NCBI GenBank assembly: GCA_903916735.1
Contig: CAIWXX010000024.1
Location: forward strand, 84,043-148,042
Length of the DNA: 64,000 nt
Direction of reading: 5' to 3'
Source of the DNA: an uncultured Acidobacteriota bacterium
GTDB taxonomy: Bacteria > Acidobacteriota > CAIWXX01
Shown here: piece after piece, positions 55,729 to 64,000 of the stretch
Numbering within the stretch: the first letter of the stretch is position 1
Layout: each line of letters starts with the position of its first letter
The notes under the pieces: generated by a model
What the model saw: the letters and a program-made list of their open reading frames with translations, nothing else
Databases searched by the model: none
Told to the model about the DNA's origin: nothing
Position numbers and translations under genes: made by a program

Positions 55729-57039
55729 ATGAGTGACTACGCAGATGAATACCGGCGGAAGCTGACAACGGCCGAGGACGCCATCGGCCGGTTCCTGAAG
55801 AGCGGTGACGTAGTGATCCACGGTGTGACCATCGCCGAGCCGCCGGCGCTCCTCGGAGCGATCGCGGCACGGGCGCGCGCAGGCGAGGTGCGGGGAGTCA
55901 AGATATACTCCTTCAATCCGCAGAAGCACGCAGCGGCGACGTACATGCAGTCAGACCTTTACGATGCCATCGAGCCGTATTCCTGGTTTCTGAGCAAGGC
56001 GGACAGGGCGCGCGCGGCTACGGGCCTGGACCAGTTCATCCCAAGCTACCTGCATCAGGTGCCGAAGTTCATCCGCGAATACATGGTGGTTGACCTTGCG
56101 GTGACCACGGTCTCGCCCATGGACAAGGCCGGGTTCTTCACCTTTGGCACCGCCAACGACCTGACGTCCACGGCGGCGCGTGTGGCGAAGAAGGTGGTGG
56201 TGGAGGTCAACGAGAACATGCCGCGGGTCTTCGGCGACTCGCTGCTGCATGTCTCCGACGTGGATGCGGTAGTGGAGAACCATGTGCCCCTCATGGAGCT
56301 CCCGTCGCCGCCTCCCCGATCCGAGGATCCGGCCATCGGCAAGGCGATGGCGGACTTGATCCAGGATGGCGCCGTGCTGCAACTTGGCATTGGCGGCCTG
56401 CCCAACGCCATCACCCCGTTCCTCGCCACCCGGAAGGACATGGGGATCCACACCGAACTGTTCGGCCCGGGCATGGTGGACTTGATCCGAAAGGGCGTGA
56501 TCAACGGACGGCGGAAAACACTGCATCGCGGCAAACACGTATTCGCCGTCTCCTACGGCACGCGCGACACCTTCGAGTTCATGAACGACAATCCGAGCCT
56601 GGAGAGCTACCCCTCTTCCTACGTGATGGATCCCACCGTCATCGCCCGGAATGACAACATGGTGGCTATCAACTCGATCATCGAAGTGGATCTGACCGGT
56701 CAGTGCAACGCGGAGGAAATTGGTGGGTGGGAGTACAGCGGCACCGGCGGGCAGCTCGACTTCGTGCGCGGTGCATACGCGGCGAACAACGGCATATCCA
56801 TCATGGCGTTCTACTCGACCGCAAAGCATGGCGAGGTCTCACGTGTCGTGCCGCGGCTTCACGAAGGCGCAGCCGTGACCACCCCCCGCATGGACACGCA
56901 CTACCTGGCCACGGAGTACGGCATCGTCAACCTCAAGAACAAATCAGTGGGTCAACGGGCACTCGCCATCGTGAGCATCGCTCACCCGCGCTTCCGAGAT
57001 GACCTGCTGCGCGAAGCGGAGAAGATGCGACTTCTGTAG
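55729..57039 (+). CDS. 4-hydroxybutyrate/butyrate-type CoA-transferase (acetyl-CoA hydrolase/transferase family)
   Basis: A 436-residue cytoplasmic enzyme. The start at 55729 follows GGAGGG 4 bases upstream. Features are VLQLGIGGLPNAITPFLATR, the probable catalytic glutamate in MGIHTELFGPGMVDLIRKG at about residue 242 (Glu238 in the 4-hydroxybutyrate CoA-transferase AbfT), VAINSIIEVDLTGQCNAEEI and SGTGGQLDFVRGAYA. It moves CoA between acyl-CoA and acetate without spending ATP, linking acetyl-CoA from the acs genes to fermentation acids. The preferred acyl group cannot be read from sequence. It stands alone, between transposon scraps and a duplicated nhaC tail. Confidence 0.88.
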   Translation: MSDYADEYRRKLTTAEDAIGRFLKSGDVVIHGVTIAEPPALLGAIAARARAGEVRGVKIYSFNPQKHAAATYMQSDLYDAIEPYSWFLSKADRARAATGLDQFIPSYLHQVPKFIREYMVVDLAVTTVSPMDKAGFFTFGTANDLTSTAARVAKKVVVEVNENMPRVFGDSLLHVSDVDAVVENHVPLMELPSPPPRSEDPAIGKAMADLIQDGAVLQLGIGGLPNAITPFLATRKDMGIHTELFGPGMVDLIRKGVINGRRKTLHRGKHVFAVSYGTRDTFEFMNDNPSLESYPSSYVMDPTVIARNDNMVAINSIIEVDLTGQCNAEEIGGWEYSGTGGQLDFVRGAYAANNGISIMAFYSTAKHGEVSRVVPRLHEGAAVTTPRMDTHYLATEYGIVNLKNKSVGQRALAIVSIAHPRFRDDLLREAEKMRLL

Positions 57040-57072
57040 AAACTGGATATAGGATTTTGCTTTTTTTGCTCT

Positions 57073-57200
57073 GGCCGTCATGAACTACATCTCACCCATC
57101 ATCCTGCTGAATTTAGGAATCACCAAATTCGCGATGGCGCCTCGGATCAGGGATGATGAAACGCAAATTGGGAGTTGATCAAACGCCAGTTCAAATTCCG
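57073..57200 (+). pseudogene. Duplicated 3' end of nhaC
   Basis: This segment matches 53310-53435 closely (AVMNYISPIILL, then ITKFAMAPRIRDDETQIGS and the stop), including about 25 bases past the stop. It has no start and is only about 40 codons. It is preceded directly by ATATAGGATTTTGCTTTTTT and CTCTGG, a string shared with the end of the IS91-type copy near 22.2 kb. Confidence 0.8.
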
Positions 57201-57348
57201 GAGCCTGTTCCATCAAGGTCGTCGATCCAGAGAAATGGCCAACTCTGACTCGAGCATGGATCGGCCTTTTTCTCGAATTCGATCACGTGCTCTGGTGAGT
57301 GGCGTCAGCACATCGCCAGTGAGATCGGATGGATTCGAGAGGATGGCT

Positions 57349-57579
57349 CTATTTCGCTTTTTGGACAGCGATGATCTTGTATGTGTCATCATCGACGCGG
57401 ACATATTGATGATCAGTCAGGAGGACGATTTTGAAATCTTCGGAATAGGCCTGGGATAGCCGACTTCCCAGATACAGATCTCTAAATGAGGCGTTGCCCC
57501 AATGAGGAAATACGATGAAATCTACAAGACCAAGCCCTTGATAGCCGTCGAGGTGCAGGGTGGGCACGGTAATACCCAA
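57349..57579 (-). pseudogene. Peptidase S51-like C-terminal scrap
   Basis: The minus-strand frame GLGLVDFIVFPHWGNASFRD, LYLGSRLSQAYSEDFKIVLL and TDHQYVRVDDDTYKII resembles the C-terminal third of class-I glutamine-amidotransferase-like proteins of the S51 (peptidase E) group. The nucleophile region is missing and no upstream coding continues it. Confidence 0.45.
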
Positions 57580-57911
57580 CTGTGGTTGGTTGGATCACAA
57601 TGGACGATTTGCGGGATGGTTCTGCATTCTGATGTCTTGTGTAAAAATAAAGCGGAGAGGCGTTGACCCGAGTATGGCGAGCTTCGGAGAGGCAGGGCTG
57701 CGGGTTGTGGAGGCTCGGCCTGGTCGGGAGCAGGAATGGAGCAGCCTCCTACCTGTAAGATGGGCTACAGCTGAAACGCACAAGGGGTAAGTGTAGTCGG
57801 ATGAACTGAGGGAAGGACTTTGCCTGGTGGGATAGTTACCTAAGTACTCATCCGCGTAACTATGACCGCACATAACTGTTGGGCCATTTCGTATTCAATT
57901 CTTCGCACGTA

Positions 57912-57978
57912 GTCGCCAGCTTTAGCCCGTGCTTTCGCCTGCGTTCGGCGGGAAGCGCAGGCTGAAGCCCGCGGCTAC
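57912..57978. repeat. Large imperfect palindrome (REP-like)
   Basis: GTAGTCGCCAGCTTTAGCCC at the left pairs imperfectly with GGCTGAAGCCCGCGGCTAC at the right, and GCTTTCGCCTGC with GCAGGCTGAAG-type bases inside, around a GTTCGGCGG loop. The stem is about 25 bp with several mismatches. Such GC-rich palindromes are usually dispersed extragenic repeats; only one copy is seen here. Confidence 0.5.
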
Positions 57979-58380
57979 GGCATCGAAATGCTATCCAGCT
58001 TTTTTTCACACCAATTACTTTTGACTCCACATGACAGTCATAATACGTGGCTGAATTTATGAACCGGAGTACTGAGTTACGAAACAGGACCTCTTCTATG
58101 CGAATGCGGTTCGAAGCTCAAGGTGATTTCGGTCATCGAAACACGCAACCAATCGGATGTCGTCGGCAAAATCCAGGTGTGCATCAAGTCCGTTTTCGAA
58201 GTTCTTCTGCTCCCAGAGCGTCCGCTTCCTGCCTTCTCCCCCGAGCCGCACGGGGATCGGATCAATGGCTCCAGCTCAGATGCCTTCTGCTTCTAGTCAG
58301 CCCCGAGCAATCATGCAGCAGGAAACCTTTACCTGACAAGCCTTCTAGTTAACACGGCTCTTGACTCAACTCTCAAAATG

Positions 58381-58466
58381 CTTTACTTTGAACCCATGTT
58401 TTTGCTGCAAACCGTCAAAAGCGTCTCCTCCTGGCACCCGTCCGTCATCTCCGGAGATGACGGACT
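58381..58466 (+). repeat. Left flank block resembling 60476-60560
   Basis: CTTTGAACCCATGTTT, a variable stretch, then CATCTCCGGAGATGA, can be aligned in the same order with the block on the other side of the AT-rich segment. Both can be translated in a common frame as EPMF...ISGDD. Similarity is moderate, with no long identical string. Confidence 0.4.
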
Positions 58467-58591
58467 GGTGCCGGAAGTGGTTCTGTTGTCCATATATTAC
58501 TACAGTTGTAGAGTTTTCTGTACCAGGTCGTAAAAGCAAACCCCTATGGCCTCATTTTTTTTACCCGATATAAGGATCATATATTGCGATA

Positions 58592-60187
58592 ATGAAAGAT
58601 ATTGAAAAAATAAGGAATTTCAGACTTGAACTTGCCGGTATTGCCAGTTCGGCGGAATACATTCGCGACTTATTGAATCAATTTAAATGTTCTGAGCAAG
58701 ACATTATTCGGGCCCAGCTTTTTGCAGAAGAGACGATTATTTCCTGGGCAGGGAATGCTAAAGAATCAGACATCTTAAAAATTGAATTAAGAAAGAGATT
58801 TAAAACGATAAGCTTAAATCTGAGTTATAAAGGGGAACAATTCGATCCGCTTTCTTTTTCCAATAACATAAATAATCCTGATGGTCTGAATATAAGCCAG
58901 CATATTTTGATTGGGCTAAGCAACGTTAATTACATTTATAGGAACGGAATCAATACTGTAACATTCAGCCTTAAGCAAAAGGGGATTAATCCTGCACTTT
59001 CCATACTTGTTGCTCTTGGCACAGCTATCCTTCTTGGGATTTTAGTTAACCGCTATGCATCTTCGGCGGGTCAAAACTTTACCAACTCTTTTCTAATACC
59101 TTTGAATCAGGCATTTTTTGGTTTGCTAAATGCTGTGGTTATTCCTTTTCTTTTTGTTTCGGTTATTGCCGGTATTTTCAATATGGAAAGCATTGCCCAG
59201 ATGAAACATATTTTCAGGATTTTATTTGGCTGGTTTTTGGGACTCTCAGTTTTGGCTGCAATTATTGCCGGGTTTGCCGGGATTCTCTATTTTCATTTGC
59301 AAGGTGGAAGCGCCCCGGACGCCGGAATGGGTGATTCCTGGTCGCAGATTAATAAAATGCTGTTTGATATTGTTCCAACCAATATTATTAAATCGTTTTT
59401 CGACAATAATACCCTGCAAATAATTTTTCTGGCTATTATTTCAGGATTAGCCATGCTCACATTAAAAGGGCGCTTTACGATAATAACAAAAGTGATTACC
59501 GAATGTAACCTTCTGTTATCGACCTTGCTCGATGTGCTTTGTTCCTTAATACCTTGGGTAATATTTACCAGCATATTTTCCATTATTATTTCTGGCGAAA
59601 GTTCGGCCTTTTGGGGAGCTTTTGGTATTATTGGTCTGATATGTGCCTGTTTTTTGCTCTTTATCTCAATTTGTCTGGTAAGTGTCGCCCTAATTGAAAA
59701 AATGAATCCGGCAAGGTATATAAAGGATATTGGTTCTGTATTACTCATTGCTTTTTCGACCGCCACTTCGAGTTCGACTTTTGTGGAACATGCCCAAATT
59801 GCCCGGAAAAAACAAGGTATCCGCGACTATCTTGTGAATTTTTCCATTCCGGTTGGCGCTTTGTTTAGCAAACCATTTATGCTGCTTATCGTATTTCTTT
59901 TATCTCTTTTTGTTGGTTATTTTTATCAGGTTCCTTTCACCTATACCGATATTATCCCGATGTTGCTACTTTGCATGGTTTTGTCAATTGCAGTGCCACC
60001 AATGCCAGGGATGGGGATATTTATTTTTACGATAGCTTTTCATCGGTTTGGAATTCCTATTGAAGGGCTGGCAATGGCTGCAACACTTTATACTTTCCTC
60101 GATTATATATTAACTGCAGGAAATGTTTTTTCGATCAACATCAGCATGATTCATACTGAATACCGTTTAAGAAAATTGGAACAATAA
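58592..60187 (+). CDS. Dicarboxylate/amino-acid:cation symporter with N-terminal soluble (ATPase-like) domain
   Basis: A 531-residue protein. Residues ~1-130 are soluble; the pattern LFAEETIISWAGNAKESDIL and a terminal INTVTFSLKQKG resemble RsbW-type histidine-kinase-like ATPase folds, but I cannot see complete nucleotide-binding boxes. Residues ~133-515 are a sodium:dicarboxylate symporter (DctA/GltP fold): NAVVIPFLFVSVIAGIFNME, the SSS motif in FSTATSSSTFVEHAQ and MVLSIAVPPMPGMGIFIFTI. It imports C4-dicarboxylates or acidic amino acids with cations. The gene is strongly AT-rich with A/T third positions, unlike its neighbours, indicating foreign origin. Fused sensors on such carriers suggest regulation by binding of a ligand, which is inference. 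Confidence 0.85.
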   Translation: MKDIEKIRNFRLELAGIASSAEYIRDLLNQFKCSEQDIIRAQLFAEETIISWAGNAKESDILKIELRKRFKTISLNLSYKGEQFDPLSFSNNINNPDGLNISQHILIGLSNVNYIYRNGINTVTFSLKQKGINPALSILVALGTAILLGILVNRYASSAGQNFTNSFLIPLNQAFFGLLNAVVIPFLFVSVIAGIFNMESIAQMKHIFRILFGWFLGLSVLAAIIAGFAGILYFHLQGGSAPDAGMGDSWSQINKMLFDIVPTNIIKSFFDNNTLQIIFLAIISGLAMLTLKGRFTIITKVITECNLLLSTLLDVLCSLIPWVIFTSIFSIIISGESSAFWGAFGIIGLICACFLLFISICLVSVALIEKMNPARYIKDIGSVLLIAFSTATSSSTFVEHAQIARKKQGIRDYLVNFSIPVGALFSKPFMLLIVFLLSLFVGYFYQVPFTYTDIIPMLLLCMVLSIAVPPMPGMGIFIFTIAFHRFGIPIEGLAMAATLYTFLDYILTAGNVFSINISMIHTEYRLRKLEQ

Positions 60188-60241
60188 AAACCACGTCATA
60201 AAGGAATGGATTTCATTATTTACTTAACGTAATTGATCCGA

Positions 60242-60411
60242 TTAACGGTTGAACAAAAGTTCGCGGTATTTTGGCAATGGCCACAATTCATCGTCGATAA
60301 TCAACTCCAGTTTGTCGATATGGTTACGGATGTCTCCGAGGTAAGGACGAATATCTTTGTCGTATGCATACGCTTTTTCTTTACCATCTTCGATAACGCC
60401 GGCTCGATACC
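60242..60411 (-). pseudogene. 3' end of a type III glutamine synthetase gene (GlnN)
   Basis: The minus strand from about 60411 to a TAA at 60244-60242 encodes AGVIEDGKEKAYAYDKDIRP, YLGDIRNHIDKLELIIDDEL and WPLPKYRELLFNR. This is the characteristic C-terminus of GSIII, the long glutamine synthetase of Bacteroidota and some other anaerobes. Only the last ~55 codons are present; the rest is lost at a junction near 60412. Its lower GC matches the convergent symporter gene and differs from the host sequence. Confidence 0.75.
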
Positions 60412-60475
60412 ATTAACCTCGAGTCGACGAGCCCCCACACTGTCCGTAATTCTCGACACGACCTATAGGAAGTCC

Positions 60476-60560
60476 TACTCTGAACCCATGTTTCAGATGC
60501 ACTCCGCCAAACACATCGCTCCCCGGCCACCATTTGGCATCTCCGGGGATGATCCTGTTG
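60476..60560 (+). repeat. Right flank block resembling 58381-58466
   Basis: CTCTGAACCCATGTTT and, 50 bases later, CATCTCCGGGGATGA repeat the order seen left of the AT-rich segment. The right copy continues as PVEPELL in frame, while the left continues as LVPEVVLL, so both seem to derive from one coding sequence that I do not recognise. Confidence 0.4.
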
Positions 60561-60639
60561 AGCCAGAATTGCTACAGCGGTGGTGTTTTCAATCTCCGGT
60601 CGGAAAAGGAGATATTCCTATGTTTTGGCTGCTGCGGCG

Positions 60640-62724
60640 TCATTTCAGAGTCTCGGGCACTCGTGCCGTGGCGGGGACGGAGAGCTCCTGCCGCATCGCC
60701 ATGAGAGATAGGAAGTACATAATGATGGCAAGCAGGCAGAGGGACCTGAAGCCGTAGATCAACGTTGCATACTCGGCCATGCCACCAACGACACACCCAA
60801 TGAGGTTGGCCGAAAGGGCCCTGTTGATCTGGTTTTGCTTGAGTCGCGACATCGAGATGGCGAAGATGACCGAAGCCAAGAACACGGGAACCCCCGTGAA
60901 GAGCCCGCTGACGACAATCTGCATCAATAGCCGGCTGGTGATGAGCCATTCGTGAGGGACAATCCAGGTGGCCAGGAGAGCAGACATCAACAAGCAGTAC
61001 CAGAGAGCATATCTCATCAGTTTCAGCCGCAGGACCAGGAGGTTGGCGAGAAGGATCACGGCGAGAACGGATGAGATAACCACTGCATTGGTGATCCAAG
61101 TGGAACCGAACGTCAGCGCCAGCTCGGTGATACTCTTCGCTTCGAGCAACAGGAACCCAGTCCCCATGAAGAAAAAGTGAGGGGAGAGAGAGAAGGACCG
61201 GCCGAAGGAGATCAGGACGGCAACTGTCGAGAGGAGCACAATGACGGCGCCGACGATGATGTACTCGTTCGGGAGCTGGTGATGCCTGAGGAAGAGCTGA
61301 GGCCAATCATCGGTCGGTATGACCCTCGATTCCGGAATGGCAGCCATGGCGGCTGACAGGGCCTCGGTGGGCACGTGCTTCATCGTCTGCAGATTGACGA
61401 GAGGCTTTCCTGCGACTGCCGGCCCGGCGAGAATGGTCACAAATGTCGCCAGCCCGGAATAGACGACCGGCGGACCTCCAAAAACCCGGCGCATCACTCC
61501 GTAAAGCCGCAGGGACACCCACAGCTGGTCGAAGGCTAGTGTGAGGGAGATCATTCCGCTTGGAGACAGGAGGCGCCTAGCGTCCTCGAACGCCTGCTGC
61601 GTGTAGACGAAATTCTCCATCTTGATGCTGGAGAGTGCCGAGAAGAGCCCGTGAGAATCCAGAGTTCCGAAAATGATCAGATCGTATGTGCTTTGGCAAT
61701 TTTTTAGATATGTGCGGGCATCGGCGATGAAAACCCTTACTTTCGGGTTCTGATAGGGTTTCTCGACGTTGTACTTCCGTCCGAGGCCAATGATGCCAGG
61801 ATCGATTTCCACAGCATCGACTCGGTCCGCGCTCTGAGCCAGCGCTTCCGAAACATCATTACCACCGCCCGCCCCGAGAATGAGGACCCGTTTCGGGTGA
61901 ATATAAGCATAAGGAATCTGGTACAGCTCGCGTAAAGTGTAAGCAGGATCGGTCGTCACGGGGGCACCCGTCAAGAGGAAGAAGTTGTTGACAAGCGCTG
62001 CGAAGCCGGATGGGATATGGAACACTTTGAGGTCGTAGTAAGGAGTCCAGACATTCTTCCACGCCGAACGCTCCTCCTCCAGGCGGTATGAGAATGCGAC
62101 GAGAATGACCGTGCCCGCGATGAGAGCCCCATACAACATCGGGCGGTTCGAGAGTAGCACCAAGATGAGCCCCCCGACGGCCAGCCACACCATGGGCGGG
62201 AGCGAAAGGCATGAGAGGCCGGTGAAAGCCAGAACGCCGATCAAGCTGCCGAAGATGTTCAGCGAATAAGCCTTGATGGGTCTAAACGCCTGGAGATACT
62301 TCCCAACAAGCTCACCGAGAGGCACGAATGCAACGAGGACAGCTGCGTACACGGACGGAAGCAAGAGTGTGAGACTCAATAGGAGGTGAGGAGCCCTGGC
62401 TTCATAGAACTCATTAAGGTCATGCTCCTGAATCGGCACGGTCGCCTTGATTCGCACAAAGAGAAAAAGACAAAGAATTAAGGTCAGGCACAAGACTCCG
62501 TACACCGACTTTCTCTCCGGATTTTTCGAGTTGGCTCCACGTGCAACGCCAATGCCGAGCCCCATGAAACTGGCGATCAGTACCAGATTGCTGAAGAAGC
62601 CGACGACGTGGATCACCGATGGGATCCAACGGATGTATAGGAGCTCGAAGTACAGAGACGCGAAGCTCGCGAGAAGCAGACTTATGCTCGGGGAGCGTCT
62701 CACCCAGCTGATCACTCCGTCCAT
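60640..62724 (-). CDS. Polytopic membrane protein with spermidine-synthase-like methyltransferase domain
   Basis: A 694-residue protein. Residues ~10-215 contain about six transmembrane segments (ISLLLASFASLYFELLYIRW, LVLIASFMGLGIGVARG). Residues ~255-455 are a SpeE-like Rossmann fold: VLILGAGGGNDVSEALAQSA, VDAVEIDPGIIGLGRKY and DARTYLKN. The SpeE catalytic Asp motif (usually DSTDPxG) is replaced by IIFGTLDSHGLF, so aminopropyl transfer is doubtful. Residues ~490-680 hold further membrane segments (FFFMGTGFLLLEAKSITELA). Such proteins are common in large environmental genomes with unknown substrates. The start at 62724 is a judgement: a TTG 26 codons earlier is possible. Confidence 0.75.
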   Translation of the reverse strand: MDGVISWVRRSPSISLLLASFASLYFELLYIRWIPSVIHVVGFFSNLVLIASFMGLGIGVARGANSKNPERKSVYGVLCLTLILCLFLFVRIKATVPIQEHDLNEFYEARAPHLLLSLTLLLPSVYAAVLVAFVPLGELVGKYLQAFRPIKAYSLNIFGSLIGVLAFTGLSCLSLPPMVWLAVGGLILVLLSNRPMLYGALIAGTVILVAFSYRLEEERSAWKNVWTPYYDLKVFHIPSGFAALVNNFFLLTGAPVTTDPAYTLRELYQIPYAYIHPKRVLILGAGGGNDVSEALAQSADRVDAVEIDPGIIGLGRKYNVEKPYQNPKVRVFIADARTYLKNCQSTYDLIIFGTLDSHGLFSALSSIKMENFVYTQQAFEDARRLLSPSGMISLTLAFDQLWVSLRLYGVMRRVFGGPPVVYSGLATFVTILAGPAVAGKPLVNLQTMKHVPTEALSAAMAAIPESRVIPTDDWPQLFLRHHQLPNEYIIVGAVIVLLSTVAVLISFGRSFSLSPHFFFMGTGFLLLEAKSITELALTFGSTWITNAVVISSVLAVILLANLLVLRLKLMRYALWYCLLMSALLATWIVPHEWLITSRLLMQIVVSGLFTGVPVFLASVIFAISMSRLKQNQINRALSANLIGCVVGGMAEYATLIYGFRSLCLLAIIMYFLSLMAMRQELSVPATARVPETLK

Positions 62725-64000
62725 TCCTTTGACTCTGTGAACCTGCGTCTCTGATTGGCCGACATGGTCGAAAATGGTACACCAATTCGCAGGACTTTCC
62801 AATACGCATTTGCCGGCTAAGGAAAGTCAAAGTCGATGTCGGGGAACGACTGTACACTCACCCTGTCTCCGTGCATGATGCTTCACCCGGGTCTGAAGCC
62901 GTCAACGACCTTTGACATGTCAAATGGTGCTGACAGGAGCCTGATTACGCGCCTTTGGCCTAGATCTTGCGGATGACACTCGATGGACTGTCAGCAACTG
63001 TTAACGGTAGACGGTTCGGTGTTGTGCCGGATTTTGAAGGGAATGGCCACGAAGCGGCCCTGGCCCCGAAATTGCCTTCATGCTCGAATTACGGCCACTC
63101 TTCGCGCTCTGAGACCCGGAAGCCGGCCGCATGCAAGCCGCGCCATCCCGAGCGTGTTTCACACTACACCTCTCATGCTTTATGGTTGATGATTCGGTCC
63201 AATCCAGCTCGGCCCGTCTCTCCAACATGTTGATTTGTAATAGATCATCCACTATTTGCGGCGCGGACTGGGATCTGAACCACTGGCGGGCCGCCGCGTT
63301 GGACCGGATTTGAAGCCGCGAGTTTGCCCGCTTCCGAGTCTCAAGCTGCCTGTTTCTGGTCGACCCAGTTAGCAGGGCTATGGCTGGTAGCGTCGATGTT
63401 GCGCATCGTCGTGCCATTCGATCGTCCGTGAAGTATGTTTGCGGCATGCGAGGAGACCCACACTCTTCACGGGAGATGGTCCGGAGCAAGAGACTTCCAT
63501 TCGACTGCGGGCTCATGTCACTCGATGATTGGGCCGAAACTGAGAATGACGCACTGCATCCAACCTCCCAACTCACCAGGGAAAGGCCGTGGATCGCAAC
63601 GCCGGCAGAGTATACCTCGCGGTCCCATAGCCCGGCAAGCGGCAACCAGCACCTCGCGTGACGCAGCGCGTCAAGAACAACCGGAACGCATTCCAACTCG
63701 GGGATCCATCCATCGCACAGCTCGATCCCGAAATCCACCCTGAGAGAGTCGGCCTCCGGCTCGCTGAGCTGGTCTCCCTTCCGTTCGACGGCGCCCTCCC
63801 TCCAGGCATGCCGCACGCCGAAGGCGGCGCGCGTGAGACCTTGCATCAGCCCCAACTTCACTTGTAACACGTGACTCTTCATCGCATGCTTTCGGTTGCA
63901 CTATTCCGTTGATAGGTTGGTGACACTCAGGCTCAGCTGCTTCTCCAGACCGGTTGAGTCGACACAGATTCTCCACCCCGTGCGGCGCCCAGACACGACA
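62725..64000. other. Right-edge interval without a recognised gene
   Basis: A minus-strand frame (63882-63001, 293 codons) is open, but its composition (many Ser/Arg, no conserved block) is not convincing past the first third. The part GDQLSEPEADSLRVDFGIEL, CDGWIPELECVPVVLDALRH looks protein-like, and could be a scrap of a larger gene. I found no RNA gene or insertion-sequence signature here. Confidence 0.35.

Larger units (their letters stand above)
57040..58591. other. Long interval of scraps and repeats upstream of the foreign segment
   Basis: About 1.5 kb with no intact gene. In order it contains a short IS91-end-like string (57050-57074), a duplicate of the nhaC 3' end (57073-57200), an S51-like peptidase scrap (57349-57579, minus), a large imperfect palindrome (57912-57978) and a block (58381-58466) resembling one at 60476-60560. 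A minus-strand string ENGLDAHLDFADDIRLVACF near 58130-58200 looks like another gene scrap I cannot place. Confidence 0.5.

Noticed and set aside
63001..63882. A 293-codon minus-strand gene at the right edge
   Set aside because: No ribosome site, no recognisable domain and composition typical of chance frames in GC-rich DNA; kept only as a comment on the interval.
1..64000. CRISPR arrays, rRNA and tRNA genes
   Set aside because: No regularly spaced direct repeats and no tRNA- or rRNA-like stretches were noticed by eye. A tRNA scan could still find a short gene I missed.

Overview
The window looks like chromosome from an uncultured anaerobic bacterium that carries the carbonyl branch of the Wood-Ljungdahl pathway. 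It is moderately GC-rich overall, roughly 55-60% by eye. The best evidence for lifestyle is a minus-strand gene run at 38.4-51.6 kb. In transcription order it encodes a MetE-core methionine synthase, two CooC-type nickel-insertion ATPases, CO dehydrogenase (CooS/AcsA), a ferredoxin-flavoprotein oxidoreductase, acetyl-CoA synthase (AcsB), both corrinoid iron-sulfur protein subunits (AcsD, AcsC) and the corrinoid-reactivating protein AcsV. An acetylating aldehyde dehydrogenase (AdhE type, cut by the left edge) and a 4-hydroxybutyrate/butyrate-type CoA-transferase at 55.7 kb could consume or equilibrate acetyl-CoA. I cannot assign a phylum from sequence alone. Many secreted beta-helix, FG-GAP, HAF-repeat and protease genes, and proteins with zinc ribbons joined to FHA or membrane segments, fit the large-genome environmental lineages known only from metagenomes.

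Layout. 0-1.3 kb: AdhE N-terminal part. 1.8-3.5 kb: a small membrane protein and a DsbB-like protein fused to a predicted beta-propeller. 3.7-9.5 kb: YdeI/OmdA-type protein, FHA and zinc-ribbon proteins, VanX-like lipoprotein, response regulator-DUF4388-TPR protein, small secreted protein. 9.6-16.4 kb: FG-GAP/beta-helix exoprotein, a decayed BNR-repeat gene joined to an IS1634-type transposase remnant, and a C10 (streptopain-like) protease. 16.5-25.1 kb: two decayed IS91-family copies in direct orientation, a DruA-like (DUF4338) scrap, a 1.1k-residue beta-helix/metallophosphoesterase, a damaged VapBC-like pair, Ada, and Dcp and DUF294 scraps. 25.5-38.0 kb: DUF4143 ATPase with an early nonsense codon, an S10 peptidase gene with one nonsense codon, a subtilase with P-domain, an Era-like membrane GTPase, an IS91 scrap, an oligopeptide-binding lipoprotein and a HAF-repeat protein. 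38.4-51.6 kb: the acs/coo locus. 52.0-57.2 kb: NhaC antiporter, DUF4143 ATPase, transposon scraps, CoA-transferase and a duplicated nhaC 3' end. 58.6-60.4 kb: an AT-rich foreign segment with a fused dicarboxylate symporter and the 3' end of a Bacteroidota-like type III glutamine synthetase gene. 60.6-62.7 kb: membrane spermidine-synthase-like protein. The last 1.2 kb has no gene I recognise.

How the genes fit together. The acs/coo genes are tightly packed: an ATGA overlap between the two ATPases, gaps of 1-3 bases at three other junctions, and larger gaps of 66-166 bases elsewhere. They supply the enzymes and maturation or reactivation factors to make or split acetyl-CoA. The ferredoxin-flavoprotein fusion gives a route between CODH electrons and NAD(P)H. 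The adjacent methionine synthase probably draws methyl groups from the corrinoid protein encoded in the same run. The methyl branch (formyl-THF synthetase, FolD, MetF, AcsE) is not in this window.

A second theme is decay. At least five recognisable genes are interrupted by isolated nonsense codons of all three kinds, each replacing a different expected residue, and several transposon scraps lie beside them. This points to ongoing pseudogenisation and insertion-sequence-driven rearrangement, not stop-codon reassignment.
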